A stretch of DNA of 64,000 nucleotides from Aphanomyces cochlioides (taxonomy: Eukaryota; Oomycota; Saprolegniomycetes; Saprolegniales; Verrucalvaceae), in the NCBI GenBank assembly GCA_019828595.1, contig JAHQRK010000028.1, positions 372,001 to 436,000 on the forward strand, given 5' to 3'. Position 1 is the stretch's first letter. Every line of letters begins with the position of its first letter. This document shows positions 44,506-54,992 of this stretch, piece after piece. The notes under the pieces are model-generated. The model was given only the letters and a program-made list of their open reading frames with translations, was not told the origin of the DNA and did no database searches. A program made the position numbers and the translations under genes.

Positions 44506-45063
44506 GGGCGGGTCTGGATGCCACCAAAAAATGCCATAATTCGAAATATGCCATAATTTTCAATTTTGACTGTCTGGATGCCACCTTTTCAAAGAAATTT
44601 TTTGTCACAATTTTCTGGAGTTTTGGCCAAATTATGCCATAAAAACAATGGACCAAATTGGTCTATTTTATTTATGACATATTTTCGTCATGAACGCACT
44701 GATCGAGTCAAGCTTGAGATTCAGCTTGTCATCTCCACAAAAATACACACACACACTATATATTATCACTGTTGCATGTTCTACTACTCTGAGAAGCGAC
44801 AGTGATCGAGCCTTGCTCATCTCTGGCTCATTTCAAAGTTTCCGGTCGGAAGAGACTGACACAGTCGTATGACAACAATCGCCTGTAACGTTACCGGTAA
44901 TGTTGAAGTTTCTTGTGTGGGCCACAAGTTGTGGCATCCAGACAAATAACAAATTCTCCAACTATTCCATTTTAAATTGTGAATTTGGAACAGTGGAAAA
45001 TTTTTGCAAATTGTCATTTCAGTTTTATGGAATAAAAAAATTGATGGGCATCCAGACCAGCCC
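44506..45063 (+). mobile_element. Harbinger-like MITE, copy 1
   Basis: 558 bp, with terminal inverted repeats GGGCGGGTCTGGATGCC and GGCATCCAGACCAGCCC (as read at the right end, with one extra G before GCATCC variant), flanked by TTA at 44503-44505 and 45064-45066. A 3 bp TTA/TAA duplication with a GGG start is the PIF/Harbinger pattern. Inner copies of the terminal motif (GTCTGGATGCCACC near 44571; GGCATCCAGAC near 44934) face each other, giving nested inverted repeats. It has no coding capacity. A second copy in opposite orientation lies at 53186-53734. Confidence 0.85.
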
Positions 45064-45710
45064 TTAACTTATTTATTTGCTCTCAAGCAACAATATCTTC
45101 ATAATATGGTGACAAGTTGATGCATTTCATTAAATAAATTTTAAAATAATTTGAAATTCTTATTATTGGTTTCACTATATTTAAAATAGATTTAAAATAC
45201 CTTTGAATGCACATTTTTAAAATACTTCCAAAGAACAAATCGTATTTCAAAATATTTTCAAATATTACTTTTTTATCTTAAAATATATTTAAAATTATAC
45301 CTTGCTTGAATTGCCTGTATTAAAATTACAACAATTTCACTGTGCATTGTGTCTCAAACTGAGTAGAGTCGAATGTCCACATCTTTGGAGCCCGTCGTCA
45401 TTTGTGTGCGTTATATCGACATGCATTGCATATACATGTTTCATGGATGGCACCACCTCGCAGCTCTTTTGCTTCCAGGCATCTCGTCTGTGTGTCATAA
45501 GGTTTGCTGCATTTCACATGATTGAAATGACATGTTTTTATTTCTAAAAAATTGATTCAAAATGCATTTCATGATCTTGGTTTTTGTATGCATTTGAAAA
45601 AATTTTATTCCATTTTTAATGAAATAGACTATTTATGGATAAGTTTTCTAAATTCTAATTAGTGTAAATTACGCATTCTCGCGGTCATTGTTTCCCCTCT
45701 CGGAGTCGCC
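45064..45710. other. AT-rich spacer upstream of the PPP4R1-like gene
   Basis: 45070-45310 is strongly AT-rich with many TTTAAAAT/ATTTAAAA words; no gene is supported. 45540-45660 is again AT-rich. Confidence 0.4.
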
Positions 45711-48129
45711 ATGGCATTCCGCGTAAGTCCTGAGATCCATGAAGGATGCATGTGTATCCAGTCGTTTCAGTCGTGCCCTTGTCTACCCACATGGACCAAC
45801 TGCGACGACTTGACTTAGTCAGTGTGTGGTTTCCTCACGCAACTGTTACTGTAGGAGGACTTATCAAATCACCCGATGGGTAGCGGGGGAGCCACGTTTG
45901 AAGATCTTGCGATTGACGATACGCTGACGGATCTCGAGCGCGTTGTACGTTATGTCCACAGTAATATTGCCTTGCAGCGAGTCATTCATGTCCGCATGCT
46001 CGAAGAAACGGCGATTGCAGCTGGGTATCTCAATCTGGACTTTCTGTTCGTTGACTACGCCGCCACTAGATTTGAAAAGACGTGTGAAGCGATCTTGCCT
46101 GTCCTTGAGCCTCTAGTCTCAGATGTCGAATTCGTTGTTCGACAGCATGTTGCGGGGCAATTCCCTGGTCTCTGCAAGGTGCACATCGTATCTGATCCAT
46201 TTTGTGTATCTTTATTCTGTAGCATCTCATCGAGACTGGCGGCAACGCAGGCTACAAAATTGTCTTGGACAAGATGATGCCAATGGTAAACATTCTACTC
46301 ACAGACGTCCAAGCAGAAGTGCGCCATATTGCCAGTGAGAGTCTGGTCACCATCGCAGAATTGATCAAGCCTGAGGATCAAGGCCAACATGTTTTAACAC
46401 TTGTCTTACCTCTTGCTCATGAAGACGAAGATGAACAGATGCGTATCACCGCGGTAATATTTGAACCTCTCCATCGTCTCAGCTCCTTGTCCAGTTGATT
46501 CTGCTTAACAAACTTGCTGTATTTCTCGGGAATGATCTTTGTTGCCAGGTTTATCGTTTCCACCGTCCATCGATCTTATCATATTCAATTAGTTCTGCGT
46601 TCCAGAGTTCATTTCGCTCGCAGAAGATCCTGTCTTTCGTGTCAGAAAGGCCATGGCTCTCAATTGCTTTCATGTATGCTCCACAGCGGGTCCTCAAGTC
46701 ACTCAAGGTCTTTCTAACCTCGCTTCCATTCAATTCATTGATTTCTCACGGTAGAGCGTCTTCTTCCTGCATATCAGCACTTGGCTAAAGATGACATTTG
46801 GGGAGTTCGCAAAGCCTGTGCGGAATCCCTAAGTGATTTCTCGACGACATTGCCATGTTCCGCACGTCTTGAATCGCTTGAGCCGCTCTTTTCAGCGTTT
46901 GTTGTCGATGCTTCAAAATGGGTTCGCATCGCGGCGTATCAACAAGTAAGTTTAGCTTTTTGTTTGACAACTCAATCGTGTCCTGAATAGCTTGGGCCTT
47001 TTATCGCGACCCTGCCTCGTGTTTCAGATGTCTTGTCAAAAGCTTATGCCAACATGGCGACACAACCATCAACACTATTACTTGGTGGTGCAGAGTCAGA
47101 CATAAAATTCCACTGCGCGTTCAACTTTCCTGCCGTGGCAATGACTCTCGGACGTGAAAAGTAACAGCTTTCTCTTTCTCCTCAATCATTATTGCTTGGT
47201 TTGTAGTTGGTCCAAGCTGGCAGCAGGCTTCGATGCATTGTCTCGCGATGGCTTTTGGAAAGTTCGAAGGACATTAGCTTATTCTCTCCATGAAGTAAGA
47301 ACATGACCAAAGAGATGAAAAAGTGCTGATTTCTATGTTCTAGATGGCACAAATTCTTGGTCCTGAAATTACTGAGGAGCATCTCGTGCCAGCCTTTTCA
47401 TATTTCCTCGATGACATAGATGACGTCAAGATGGGCTCAATTCAGCATTTTGCAGAGTTCCTGACGCATGTTGAGCCATCTACTCGTTTTCGTTTCCTGC
47501 CTGAGCTAGCCAAGTTTGGGTTATTACAAGATAGTCCCAAGTTTAAGCTCAAATGGCGTCACCGCGCTCTGGTTGCCGATCAGCTGAGCGTGTTTTGTAC
47601 AGTCTTCAGCCCTGATGCAACATTTGACGTTGTAGCTCCACTTGTGTTTCAACTTGCTCAAGATGATGTCGCTTGTGTGCGTGAATCCAGTCTCGCGGTA
47701 CGAGTTATCATCCTCTTCACTAATGGCTCAACAGACGTGTGTTAGGCCATGCCGTCTTTGTATGTTGCGTTTACTTCATCACCGGAACGATCCAAGGCAA
47801 TTGTAGATCGAATGGTAGCTTTGAAGGAGTCGACGAGCTACCAAACTCGACAAATCTTTCTCCGTATAAGCCGCGCGTTCCTTTTGGCACAATCTGGGCC
47901 ATTAGAAGCACTGTTGCCAGCTGCGTTGGAGCTCGCGTCGGATCTTGTGTTGAACGTGCGTCTCCTGCTTGCTAGAATACTCCTCGAAGTGGCTGAAGCG
48001 TCGAAATGGACTGTGCCAAAGACAGATGCAGCAGTTGCAGCGATTAACCGCTTGAAGGAAGACGCGAATCCAGATATGCAAGAAGTTGTATGCCAGTTGA
48101 AGTTGTACCTGGAACAAGTAGGATGGTAG
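45711..48129 (+). CDS. PPP4R1: PPP4R1-like HEAT-repeat regulatory subunit of protein phosphatase 4
   Basis: About eleven exons. Exon 1 is MAFR (45711-45722, donor GTAAGT); exon 2 starts EDLSNHPMGSGGATFEDLAI. HEAT repeats follow through the whole protein: LEPLVSDVEFVVRQHVAGQF, VNILLTDVQAEVRHIASESL, LAEDPVFRVRKAMALNCFHV, LPAYQHLAKDDIWGVRKACA, FVVDASKWVRIAAYQQ, DALSRDGFWKVRRTLA-like (47230), and the final LELASDLVLNVRLLLARILL. The block DDIWGVRKACAESL is characteristic of PPP4R1. This protein is expected to scaffold PP4 catalytic subunits; a PP2A A subunit is less likely because the repeats are interrupted and irregular. Intron ends between 46453 and 46780 were read as three short introns. It ends EQVGW. 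Confidence 0.82.
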
Positions 48130-48187
48130 ATCAAGAAGACACCTCTGTTCTATGTTATAAATACCCACGCCCTTCGACACAATGCTC

Positions 48188-48760
48188 TTAGCTCGATGGA
48201 CTGGGAGCAGATGCAGCAGGGACAGATTCGCAAAATGCAGTTTGGCCCTGAAAGATATCCTTGCAGATGGCTTCCATAGCACTCAATCCACGCGCGGCTG
48301 TTTCGGCGCCGCGGTTCACCGAAAGACTTTCAAGTTTTTGCGACACAAATGGCACAAAGGCGCTCACTTCCGCGTCTTGCGTGTACATCGTCTGGGACAT
48401 CGCACCGTCTGGTCCAGCGGCAGGTTGATAAAAGCACGTTTCATGCACTGTGGCGACCGATCGGTACGACAAGTTGGTGGATTTGAGGAGCAACGTTTTC
48501 GCCACAGGATCGCAAATCGTCTCTTCGTAAACGTACGAAAACTTTCCAAGGATCTTTTCAGCCCACGATGGCATGTTGTTTTGCGTGCACTTTGCCAAAC
48601 GCGCCGTGTGCAAGCGTCCTTCGTTGTCAATGTATCGCGACAAGACGTCGACACGCTCAACATGGGCCAATTTGGCATTCGGGTACTTGTTCCAGAAGGC
48701 GCGCGTCACAACATCCCAAGAGTAAGGGTACACATGCTCTGTCGTTTGATGCAATACCAT
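48188..48760 (-). CDS. PRELI/Ups-domain mitochondrial lipid-transfer protein
   Basis: An intronless protein of 190 residues starting MVLHQTTEHVYPYSWDVVTR, the canonical PRELI start; an extended frame to 48820 adds nothing conserved. The conserved blocks are AFWNKYPNAKLAHVERVDVL, SRYIDNEGRLHTARLAKCTQ, MPSWAEKILGKFSYVYEETI and LLKSTNLSYRSVATVHETCF. PRELI/Ups proteins work with TRIAP1/Mdm35 in the mitochondrial intermembrane space to move phosphatidic acid or phosphatidylserine between membranes. The C-terminus is short, Ser/Pro-rich and lacks the LEA domain of human PRELID1. It converges with the PPP4R1-like gene 58 bp away. Confidence 0.9.
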   Translation of the reverse strand: MVLHQTTEHVYPYSWDVVTRAFWNKYPNAKLAHVERVDVLSRYIDNEGRLHTARLAKCTQNNMPSWAEKILGKFSYVYEETICDPVAKTLLLKSTNLSYRSVATVHETCFYQPAAGPDGAMSQTMYTQDAEVSAFVPFVSQKLESLSVNRGAETAARGLSAMEAICKDIFQGQTAFCESVPAASAPSPSS

Positions 48761-49657
48761 GTCTTCGTCGGAGTGGGAATTGACAGATAGAGAGAGTACG
48801 GCGTGCGTTGGATGCGGCACGAAGTCGAATGAGAGATGTGGCGTACCCTTCCGGCTTCGTTCACAATCACAGACACCAAACGCCTGTCACTGGCCAAAAA
48901 CAAGAATGGAGTTGGAAAGTATAGAAAAGACAAGATGTTTCTCGAAACCTGTGAAAACACATAACGTCGTCTGTAGTGCATACTCAAACCAGCAGACGAG
49001 CAATATTATATTATAAAGTTTTATCCGGAAGATGGATATCACCCCTCCCCATGTCATGTGGTTGAAGCTGCCATGTCTCCCAGCCTCTTCCATCAAATTC
49101 CCTTAATTGAAAGACTGGTGGAGACTGATGGAGTCAGCCAACCGCATGGGCAATCAAGTGAACTTGTCCTACGGTCCCACACCACGCCTCTCGACGCCAG
49201 AGAGCAGTCGCACTGTATATACACACACAGTCAGTTCATGACGCATTTCTTTGTCTCGACACCCAGGTCGATCGTCCTCCTCACGTCCATGCATTACAAT
49301 TCGACAATCTATTGACTCCAGGGCTTTCTGAACTCAAATTCACGGGATAGTTTCTCATCCATCCTAATGCATCCGCGGCTTCCTACAACGATGCTGCACA
49401 TTCTAGCTGTCATTCAGTTGCCCCTGCGACGTGGATTGTGCTGTACGTCAAGTATTAAGGTTCACATGTATGCTGATAGCGTTCAAACTGCACATGTAAT
49501 AATATCCGCTTGCAAAGGACAGCAAGTGGACGATCTCAGGGGTGCAGGGGTTAGGAGGTTAAGTTTTGCGATTTTGGGGTGTAGGGGTTTCAAGTATACT
49601 TATCTAAGAAAATATTTCTGTTGAGTTTTTTGGTTGGTCATTGCATCAACAACTCAA
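48761..49657. other. Divergent spacer between PRELI and Bud20 genes
   Basis: No coding frame is supported. It contains TTTTATCCGGAA at 49019-49030 and, near the Bud20 start, the G-rich tract listed separately. Confidence 0.4.
49537..49593 (+). repeat. Degenerate G-rich telobox-like tract upstream of the Bud20 gene
   Basis: Reads GGGGTGCAGGGGTTAGG, then GGTTAAG, then GGGGTGTAGGGGTTT, 65-120 bp before the start codon on the coding strand. The order GGTGCAGGG ... GGGGTGTAGGG matches the tract before the dynactin-like gene (14317-14396, coding strand). Confidence 0.6.
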
Positions 49658-50029
49658 ATGGCAGGACCAACAACCGGCAAGAAGCGCGCGCATGCCAAGA
49701 AGAAGGGCTACAAGCGCAGCCACGCGACGTGCAACCGAGCGCGAGACATTGACCAAATCCAAGATGATCTGAAGAAGGAATCCGAAAATGGCGCAAAAAT
49801 GGCCTTTGAAATGGACGAAGACTTGCCTGGTTTGGGTCAATACTACTGCACTCCATGCGCTCGACACTTTATCACGGCGAATGCGCGCGACGTCCACATT
49901 GCGTCCAAAGTTCACAAACGCCGCATGAAAGATGTTGCCCAGGAACAGTATTCCCAGAAAGAAGCGGAACGAGCTGCGGGGAAATCCACTGAAGTCTACA
50001 CCCCAGCCCATGCAGCTGTCCATGCTTAG
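49658..50029 (+). CDS. BUD20: Bud20/ZNF593 60S ribosome-biogenesis zinc-finger protein
   Basis: A single exon of 123 residues beginning MAGPTTGKKRAHAKKKGYKR. The basic N-terminus (KRSHATCNRARDIDQIQDDL) and the single C2H2 finger (YYCTPCARHFITANARDVHI and HIASKVHKRRMK) are the family hallmarks, with HKRRMK after the last His. Bud20/ZNF593 is a shuttling export adaptor for pre-60S particles. The C-terminus (YSQKEAERAAGKSTEVYTPA) is short. An upstream in-frame TTG is not used; the ATG at 49658 gives the standard start. The last four bases overlap the stop of the convergent coiled-coil gene. Confidence 0.94.
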   Translation: MAGPTTGKKRAHAKKKGYKRSHATCNRARDIDQIQDDLKKESENGAKMAFEMDEDLPGLGQYYCTPCARHFITANARDVHIASKVHKRRMKDVAQEQYSQKEAERAAGKSTEVYTPAHAAVHA

Positions 50030-52149
50030 AGAACAAACTGCCTTATATATATCGATTCATGACCTTGAAACCACGATGGAATCACGAGAGAAAGCGGTGG
50101 TGCCGTGGCGTAGGCCCGTCTCTGCCAGAGGATATTACAATGCGAATATGGAGGTCTACAATACCCGAGCAGACTTTCCAGATTGTTGTTGCCAGTGGAG
50201 TCCATCGAGAGCGACTTGGACGGGAGATACGACATGTCGATGGGTTCAGCATGGTCAAAATGATGATACAGGTCGGGTTTCCGCTAGGAGAACGTGGAAA
50301 AAGTCGTCATCGGATATTACCTTTGGTCCAGCCGTCTGTGCACGCTCTTTCGGCCGCGCGGGACGACCGACGTCGTTGAGGACGTGGCGTTTTGCAACAT
50401 TACACGACTGGGGGCGCAGTTGCCGCGTCTGCTGTGGCTTCGTAGCCACGACTTGGCTCTTATAGTCGAGGACAAGCTCTCTTGAGACATCCTAGGCATC
50501 GTCCACGTCAAAGGAATGCTCGTTGAGCCAGTGGAGGAGACTTGTTGTCGTTGGATTTCACTCAGGATGGCGCTGTTTTCATGCTGCAAGTTGCGGACTT
50601 CCGTCATGAACGGCCCTTTCATTTCCGTCACATCGCGAGCTGTCAAGTCGCATTGTCTCGCCACCGCTCGCAGCTCTTTCTCGAGGTGGGCGTGGGAAGC
50701 GGACGACGCGTCAAGCTTGGTGCGGAGTTGATGGCACTGCTCCGCGGCAATCTACTCCAGCGTCACCGTCAAAGTCAAGCGGGTGTAGCCAGCAGAGACG
50801 TACGACTTGATTGCGTTGGATAAGATCGCGGAGTTGGTTGTTCTGCTTCGCCATGACTTGGACCTGAGAGAGCACTGCAGTCAGAGCGAGTCGTTACAGC
50901 AAAAGACGCACCGAGTGGGCGATTTTATCGTCGCAAGCAGCTTGGAGCAACTGCGACGCGTTGGTTTTAAAGGCGTCGACAGCATTCACGGCAGTCGTGG
51001 CTGTCGCTTGGGCCTACCACCGGTTGAATCCATGACGGTCTTGAGCTCTAGCTCGTCGTACGAGTTTGATCTTGTCGGCCAAGTCGCGCTGCGCCGCTTG
51101 GATCTCATGGACGATCTAGAGAATCCGACTTTAGTTGACGCCAACGGCGGACGAGCTGACAGACCTTGGCATCTATCGGTTGCATGTTGCGCATTTCAGC
51201 GGCGACAAGCGCCGAGACGTCAACATGCGACTTGGTGGCTTCGACATGGACGGCATCCAGCGCCGCTTGCATCGATTCTAATGGAAATCCGTGAGTCATG
51301 CGAGCTAGAAAGAGGACAGAGACCGAGCTTGGATTCCAAAGTCGTGGCGTGGCTCTGCGACGCCACGTGCTTGGCATGGAGTGCGTTGATCGCATGGCCA
51401 AACGATCGAAACGTCGTCGCGCTGTCACCTCGGAAGAACTGCTCCGTGGCCGCGTTGTTGTCCTTGTCGTCGTCGTCGCATTTACATTTGCGCTCCAGGG
51501 CTTTCAACCGATCGGACAAGAGCGTGTCTTGATGCTTCGCCATGTCAATCGCTTGCGCCGCACTCCCGAGGCGCTTCTCGTACATCTCCAAGTGATCCTT
51601 GACGTCGTGGACGTCGCGCTCGATCGGGAGCGCCAGCGCCGCAAACATGTCTTTGATAAGTTGTTCGAGCTGGCTGCGCATCTTGGCCGTCGCATGTTGA
51701 TGCGCCTAGACACTTGCGTCAATTCCAAGCCATACAAGGCCGCCAGAAGCAGCACACAGCGCACCTCAAAGATGCTCACATCGAGCTTTCTCTGAAACGT
51801 GTGGTCCACGAGGGTGACGTCGGCTTTCTTGTCGAGCGCGGCGAGCAATTCCTGCCGCACTTTGGCGATTTCAACGTCCATCATGGTCGTCGACGCCTAC
51901 AAACTCGCTAGCTTGGGCCTGCAAAGACGATCAAAACCTTGAGCGAAAGACCCGAGTCGAGCTGAGGCAGTGTTGCAAATCGCTTTCGCTCGTCGGCGGC
52001 AACTTTGTTGGCTTCCATGAGCGTCTTCTCGTGCTGCTGGAGCTCACTCACTTGGAGCTTCAGCCGTGCGATTTCATCCCACATATGCATCGAATCTACA
52101 AACTCATCAACCTACACAGCATCAAGTTTGATGTACCAGCGACCGACAT
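50026..52149 (-). CDS. Multi-exon coiled-coil protein, unrecognised
   Basis: About eleven exons joined in phase by hand. It starts MSVADSMHMWDEIARLKLQV, with the first intron at about 52097-52135. Continuing exons give TLMEANKVAADERKRFATL, MMDVEIAKVRQELLAALDKK, MRSQLEQLIKDMFAALALPI, DVHDVKDHLEMYEKRLGSAA, LSDRLKALERKCKCDDDDKD, SMQAALDAVHVEATKSHVDV, IVHEIQAAQRDLADKIKL, AQATATTAVNAVDAFKTNAS, VQVMAKQNNQLRDLIQRNQ, IAAEQCHQLRTKLDASSASH and DVSRELVLDYKSQVVATKPQ. The final part (RKPDLYHHFDHAEPIDMSYL to SIYIRQFVL) is not coiled. Introns are 38-60 nt. The long heptad character suggests a structural, possibly centrosomal or flagellar protein; this is a guess. The high intron number contrasts with most intron-poor neighbours. 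Confidence 0.7.
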
Positions 52150-52650
52150 GACCTCTCTCGAACCGACGATAGGCGATGAAACGGTTGCGCGGCCACCAGT
52201 TACAGAACTGTTACATGGACATCGCCGCGGTGAACGACCTCAATTGATCCACTGGCGGTCGTTCCCGACGCTGTCGAGAAACTTGGCGACGCCCCGTCCG
52301 TGCGGAATCAAGCGACTCGAGACCACTGACGACGCGGGTTTCAAGCTCTGGCCGTCGCTCGACGCCACAAAGACGCCGTGGACGATCGTCCAGCCGTCCG
52401 AATCCGTCTACGTGCTCTGCTTTAGCTGGTCATCTAGAGGGGAAGTGAATGGAAATGCCTAATTGGCGTAGGATTCCTTGGCGTGCTCTGTTGAGTATTA
52501 GACACAAGTGGACTTGCCGACGTACGCGCTTGCTGCTACCTGGTAGTGTAACGTCTGGAGCAACTACGTCATCGCCGAGGAAAACCCCAACGTTCCCCGC
52601 ATCCGCGGCATGACCAAGGAGCAGTTCAAGGCCAGCTTGACGGGTTAATA
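52148..52650 (+). pseudogene. Degenerate coding remnant
   Basis: A + frame from ATG 52148 runs to 52462 and contains [20 protein letters not shown] and [12 protein letters not shown], which reads like true protein. After stops and non-coding sequence, another stretch at about 52552-52650 reads VWSNYVIAEENPNVPRIRGM TKEQFKASLTG-like and ends in TAA. The codon bias (GTC, GAC, CGC) resembles genes rather than spacer. I cannot join the parts with convincing introns, so this is either a decayed gene or an intron-containing gene I could not solve. Its ATG overlaps the presumed start of the minus-strand coiled-coil gene. Further disrupted frames continue to about 53000. Confidence 0.35.
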
Positions 52651-53185
52651 CACTTACAGTAGCATACCAACGCCCTGTCCACTGTGCTGTCTGAACTCGC
52701 TGCCTTTAGCTAGTTGGGTTCATCGCTAGCCCTCGAGCTCATCAGAGATAACCTCAGCTGAATGCTTTCTTTGCGGTAAGAACTTTCTCTAGCTATGCTA
52801 TCAGTCTCATTGTGCATCAAATCGCGGCTCGTTATCAATTCTAGTAGCGTCAAAGCCAAGTTTCAGGCACAATTCGGCAATAGATCCACTCCTTGACCAC
52901 GGCAGAATTGGAGGTAGCTCTAGCTCTTGCACGAGCAGCTTGAACAGCTATACATCATCGGCAAGTCTACGCTGCTATCTGTCTATTAAAAGATCGAAAG
53001 GGGGCCATGATTCCAGCGCTACAACACTGCGAATGGACAAGGGGAACATGCCAAGGAGCCAAGGAAACGTCGCCAAAAGTGATCGAATGCAGTTTCATCC
53101 CTGCGCATGGCGCAACTCATATCTATTAATAGAAAGCATAGTTCAACAACCTGCCAAACATAAAGATGCAGGATATCTAGAATAA

Positions 53186-53734
53186 GGGCTGGTCTGGATG
53201 CCCATCAATTTTTTTATTCCATAAAACTGAAATGACATTTTGCAAAATTTTCCAGTTTCAAATTCACAATTTAAAATGGAATAGTTGGAGAATTTGTTAT
53301 TTGTCTGGATGCCACAACTTGTGGCCTTCAACATTACGATTGTTGTCATACTGCTGTGTCAGTCACTTCCTACCGGAAACTTTGAAACGAGCCAGAGATG
53401 AGCAAGGCTCGATCACTGTCGCTTCTCAGAGTGTTAGAACATGCAACAGAGTGATAAAATATAGTGTGTGCGTGTATTTTTGTGGAGATGACAAGCTGAA
53501 TCTCAAGCTTGACTCGATCAGTGCGTTCATGACGAAAATATGTCATAAATAAAATAGACCAATTTGGTCCATTGTTTTTATGGCATAATTTGGCCAAAAC
53601 TCCAGAAAATTGTGACAAAAAATTTCTTTGAAAAGGTGGCATCCAGACAGTCAAAATTGAAAATTATGGCATATTTCGAATTATGGCATTTTTTGGCATT
53701 TTTATGCCATTTTTGGTGGCATCCAGACCCGCCC
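53186..53734 (-). mobile_element. Harbinger-like MITE, copy 2
   Basis: 549 bp, the reverse complement arrangement of copy 1 at 44506-45063. It starts GGGCTGGTCTGGATGCC and ends GGCATCCAGACCCGCCC, flanked by TAA at 53183-53185 and 53735-53737 (TAA is TTA read on the other strand). The internal sequence, including the nested GTCTGGATGCCAC motifs and the CAATGGACCAAATTGG-type centre, is clearly homologous to copy 1 with scattered substitutions and small indels. No coding capacity. Confidence 0.85.
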
Positions 53735-54063
53735 TAAATATTGTGATTTTCGTCCAAATTTGCCAATTTCAGGCGATATTTCCAATCGCCTCCAAATCGA
53801 CCAGACGATATGATTGGCTAAAAATAATTTTACTTTCAATTGATTGGCTAAAAACTGACCTAAGTTTGTGTGAAAAATGCCGGGGGTGGCACTTAATCTC
53901 TATGACTCTGAATGACTTCGCAGGGCGACCTCATCTCGTAGAGCATTCCACATTAATCAGCGCTCTTCACGTTGAGTGGAGAGGTCACTGGCCTCGCCAG
54001 CGCAGCGACAGTGCTTCATCGATTTCGTGTACAGTCCCGATCACGACTTCAATTAAGGACCAA
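53735..54063. other. Spacer with AT-rich repeats
   Basis: No gene seen. 53800-53870 repeats TGATTGGCTAAAAA-type words (ATATGATTGGCTAAAAATA, AATTGATTGGCTAAAAAC). Confidence 0.35.
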
Positions 54064-54439
54064 AATTACCTTCTAAAATTGATATTTGCATTATATTTCA
54101 GAGGTCTGGCGATTCGCCGGCGGTTGATTCAACCAATCGCCGGAGGAAAATTTGATAGAACACACAATATCATAGGATTAAAAGAGAAACAGCCAATCAG
54201 AATTGTAGAATTTACAACTTCTGTTTCAAAAGTACAGCAGCTTTGATCTATTCAGTATTAGAGGTATTAATTTAGCACATGAATAAAATTACAGGGTTTT
54301 ACATGGGCAACACGTGAACATGATTGGTCGATATTGTGTGTTCTACTCAAATTATCCTCCGGCGATTGGTTGAATCAACCGCCGGCAAATCGCCAGACCT
54401 CTGAAATATAATGCAAATATCAATTTTAGGAAGGTATTT
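54064..54439. repeat. Foldback inverted repeat (~108 bp arms)
   Basis: The left arm (54064-54170) and the right arm (54331-54439) are reverse complements with few differences. Both contain TTGATATTTGCATTATATTT, AGAGGTCTGGCGATT, GCCGGCGGTTGATTCAACC and ACACACAATAT. A ~160 bp unrelated spacer lies between. Each arm has its own small palindrome, GGTTGATTCAACC. The structure fits a foldback-type or MITE element; no target duplication was identified. Confidence 0.8.
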
Positions 54440-54992
54440 TTTTTCATGCCGCTTTGGCTCATCGAAAATGCTTGCATTCGGTGAACAAGCTCTGCTTCGA
54501 TGAAAGGAAGGATCGAAAGAGTGTTAGCCATGAAATCTCATGAGCGTACATGGCACATGGAGCAACGATTGCGCTAGTGCTTCAAGGAACAGTTGCTCTA
54601 AGAGCATCTCCACCAGTCTCTGATTCCTTCTCTGAAACTGACTTTTTTCTGATTCCAGTGGATAATTTCAGGGAAAACACCTCCAGCAGTCTCTGGTTTT
54701 GACTCTTAAACTGGTTCTCAAGACAACGTGACACTGAGTTTCGAGCGCCGCCACTGAGTTTTGGGCCAAAACGTCAGGGTTTTGGGACCAAAACTCAGAG
54801 GCACTGACTTTAGTTTCATATTCAGACTTATTATGGGATACAAAATACTAGATATTCACGTTTTATTGGCATGGATGGACGGCAAAGAGAGCTGCACTAT
54901 GCCGTCACTCTCTTGATGACGTAGTTTTATAACATTACGCATATCTTCATCATCTCCTGACTCTTCATGGCGCAGGACACAAGAACTCTCGA
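54440..54992. other. Spacer before the MULE-like element
   Basis: No gene seen. CTCCACCAGTCTCTG and CTCCAGCAGTCTCTG occur 72 bp apart near 54610 and 54682. The final 10 bp (GAACTCTCGA, 54983-54992) are the left target duplication of the next element. Confidence 0.4.

Noticed and set aside
44750..44765. ACACACAC/TATATA microsatellite in the MITE as an independent feature
   Set aside because: Short and part of the transposon body.
48182..48790. 202-residue plus-strand frame opposite the PRELI gene
   Set aside because: The minus strand encodes the conserved PRELI domain; this is its shadow.
54600..54720. tRNA, rRNA or CRISPR signals in the repeat-rich part and elsewhere
   Set aside because: No cloverleaf with A and B boxes, no rRNA-like block and no regularly spaced short repeats were seen in my reading.
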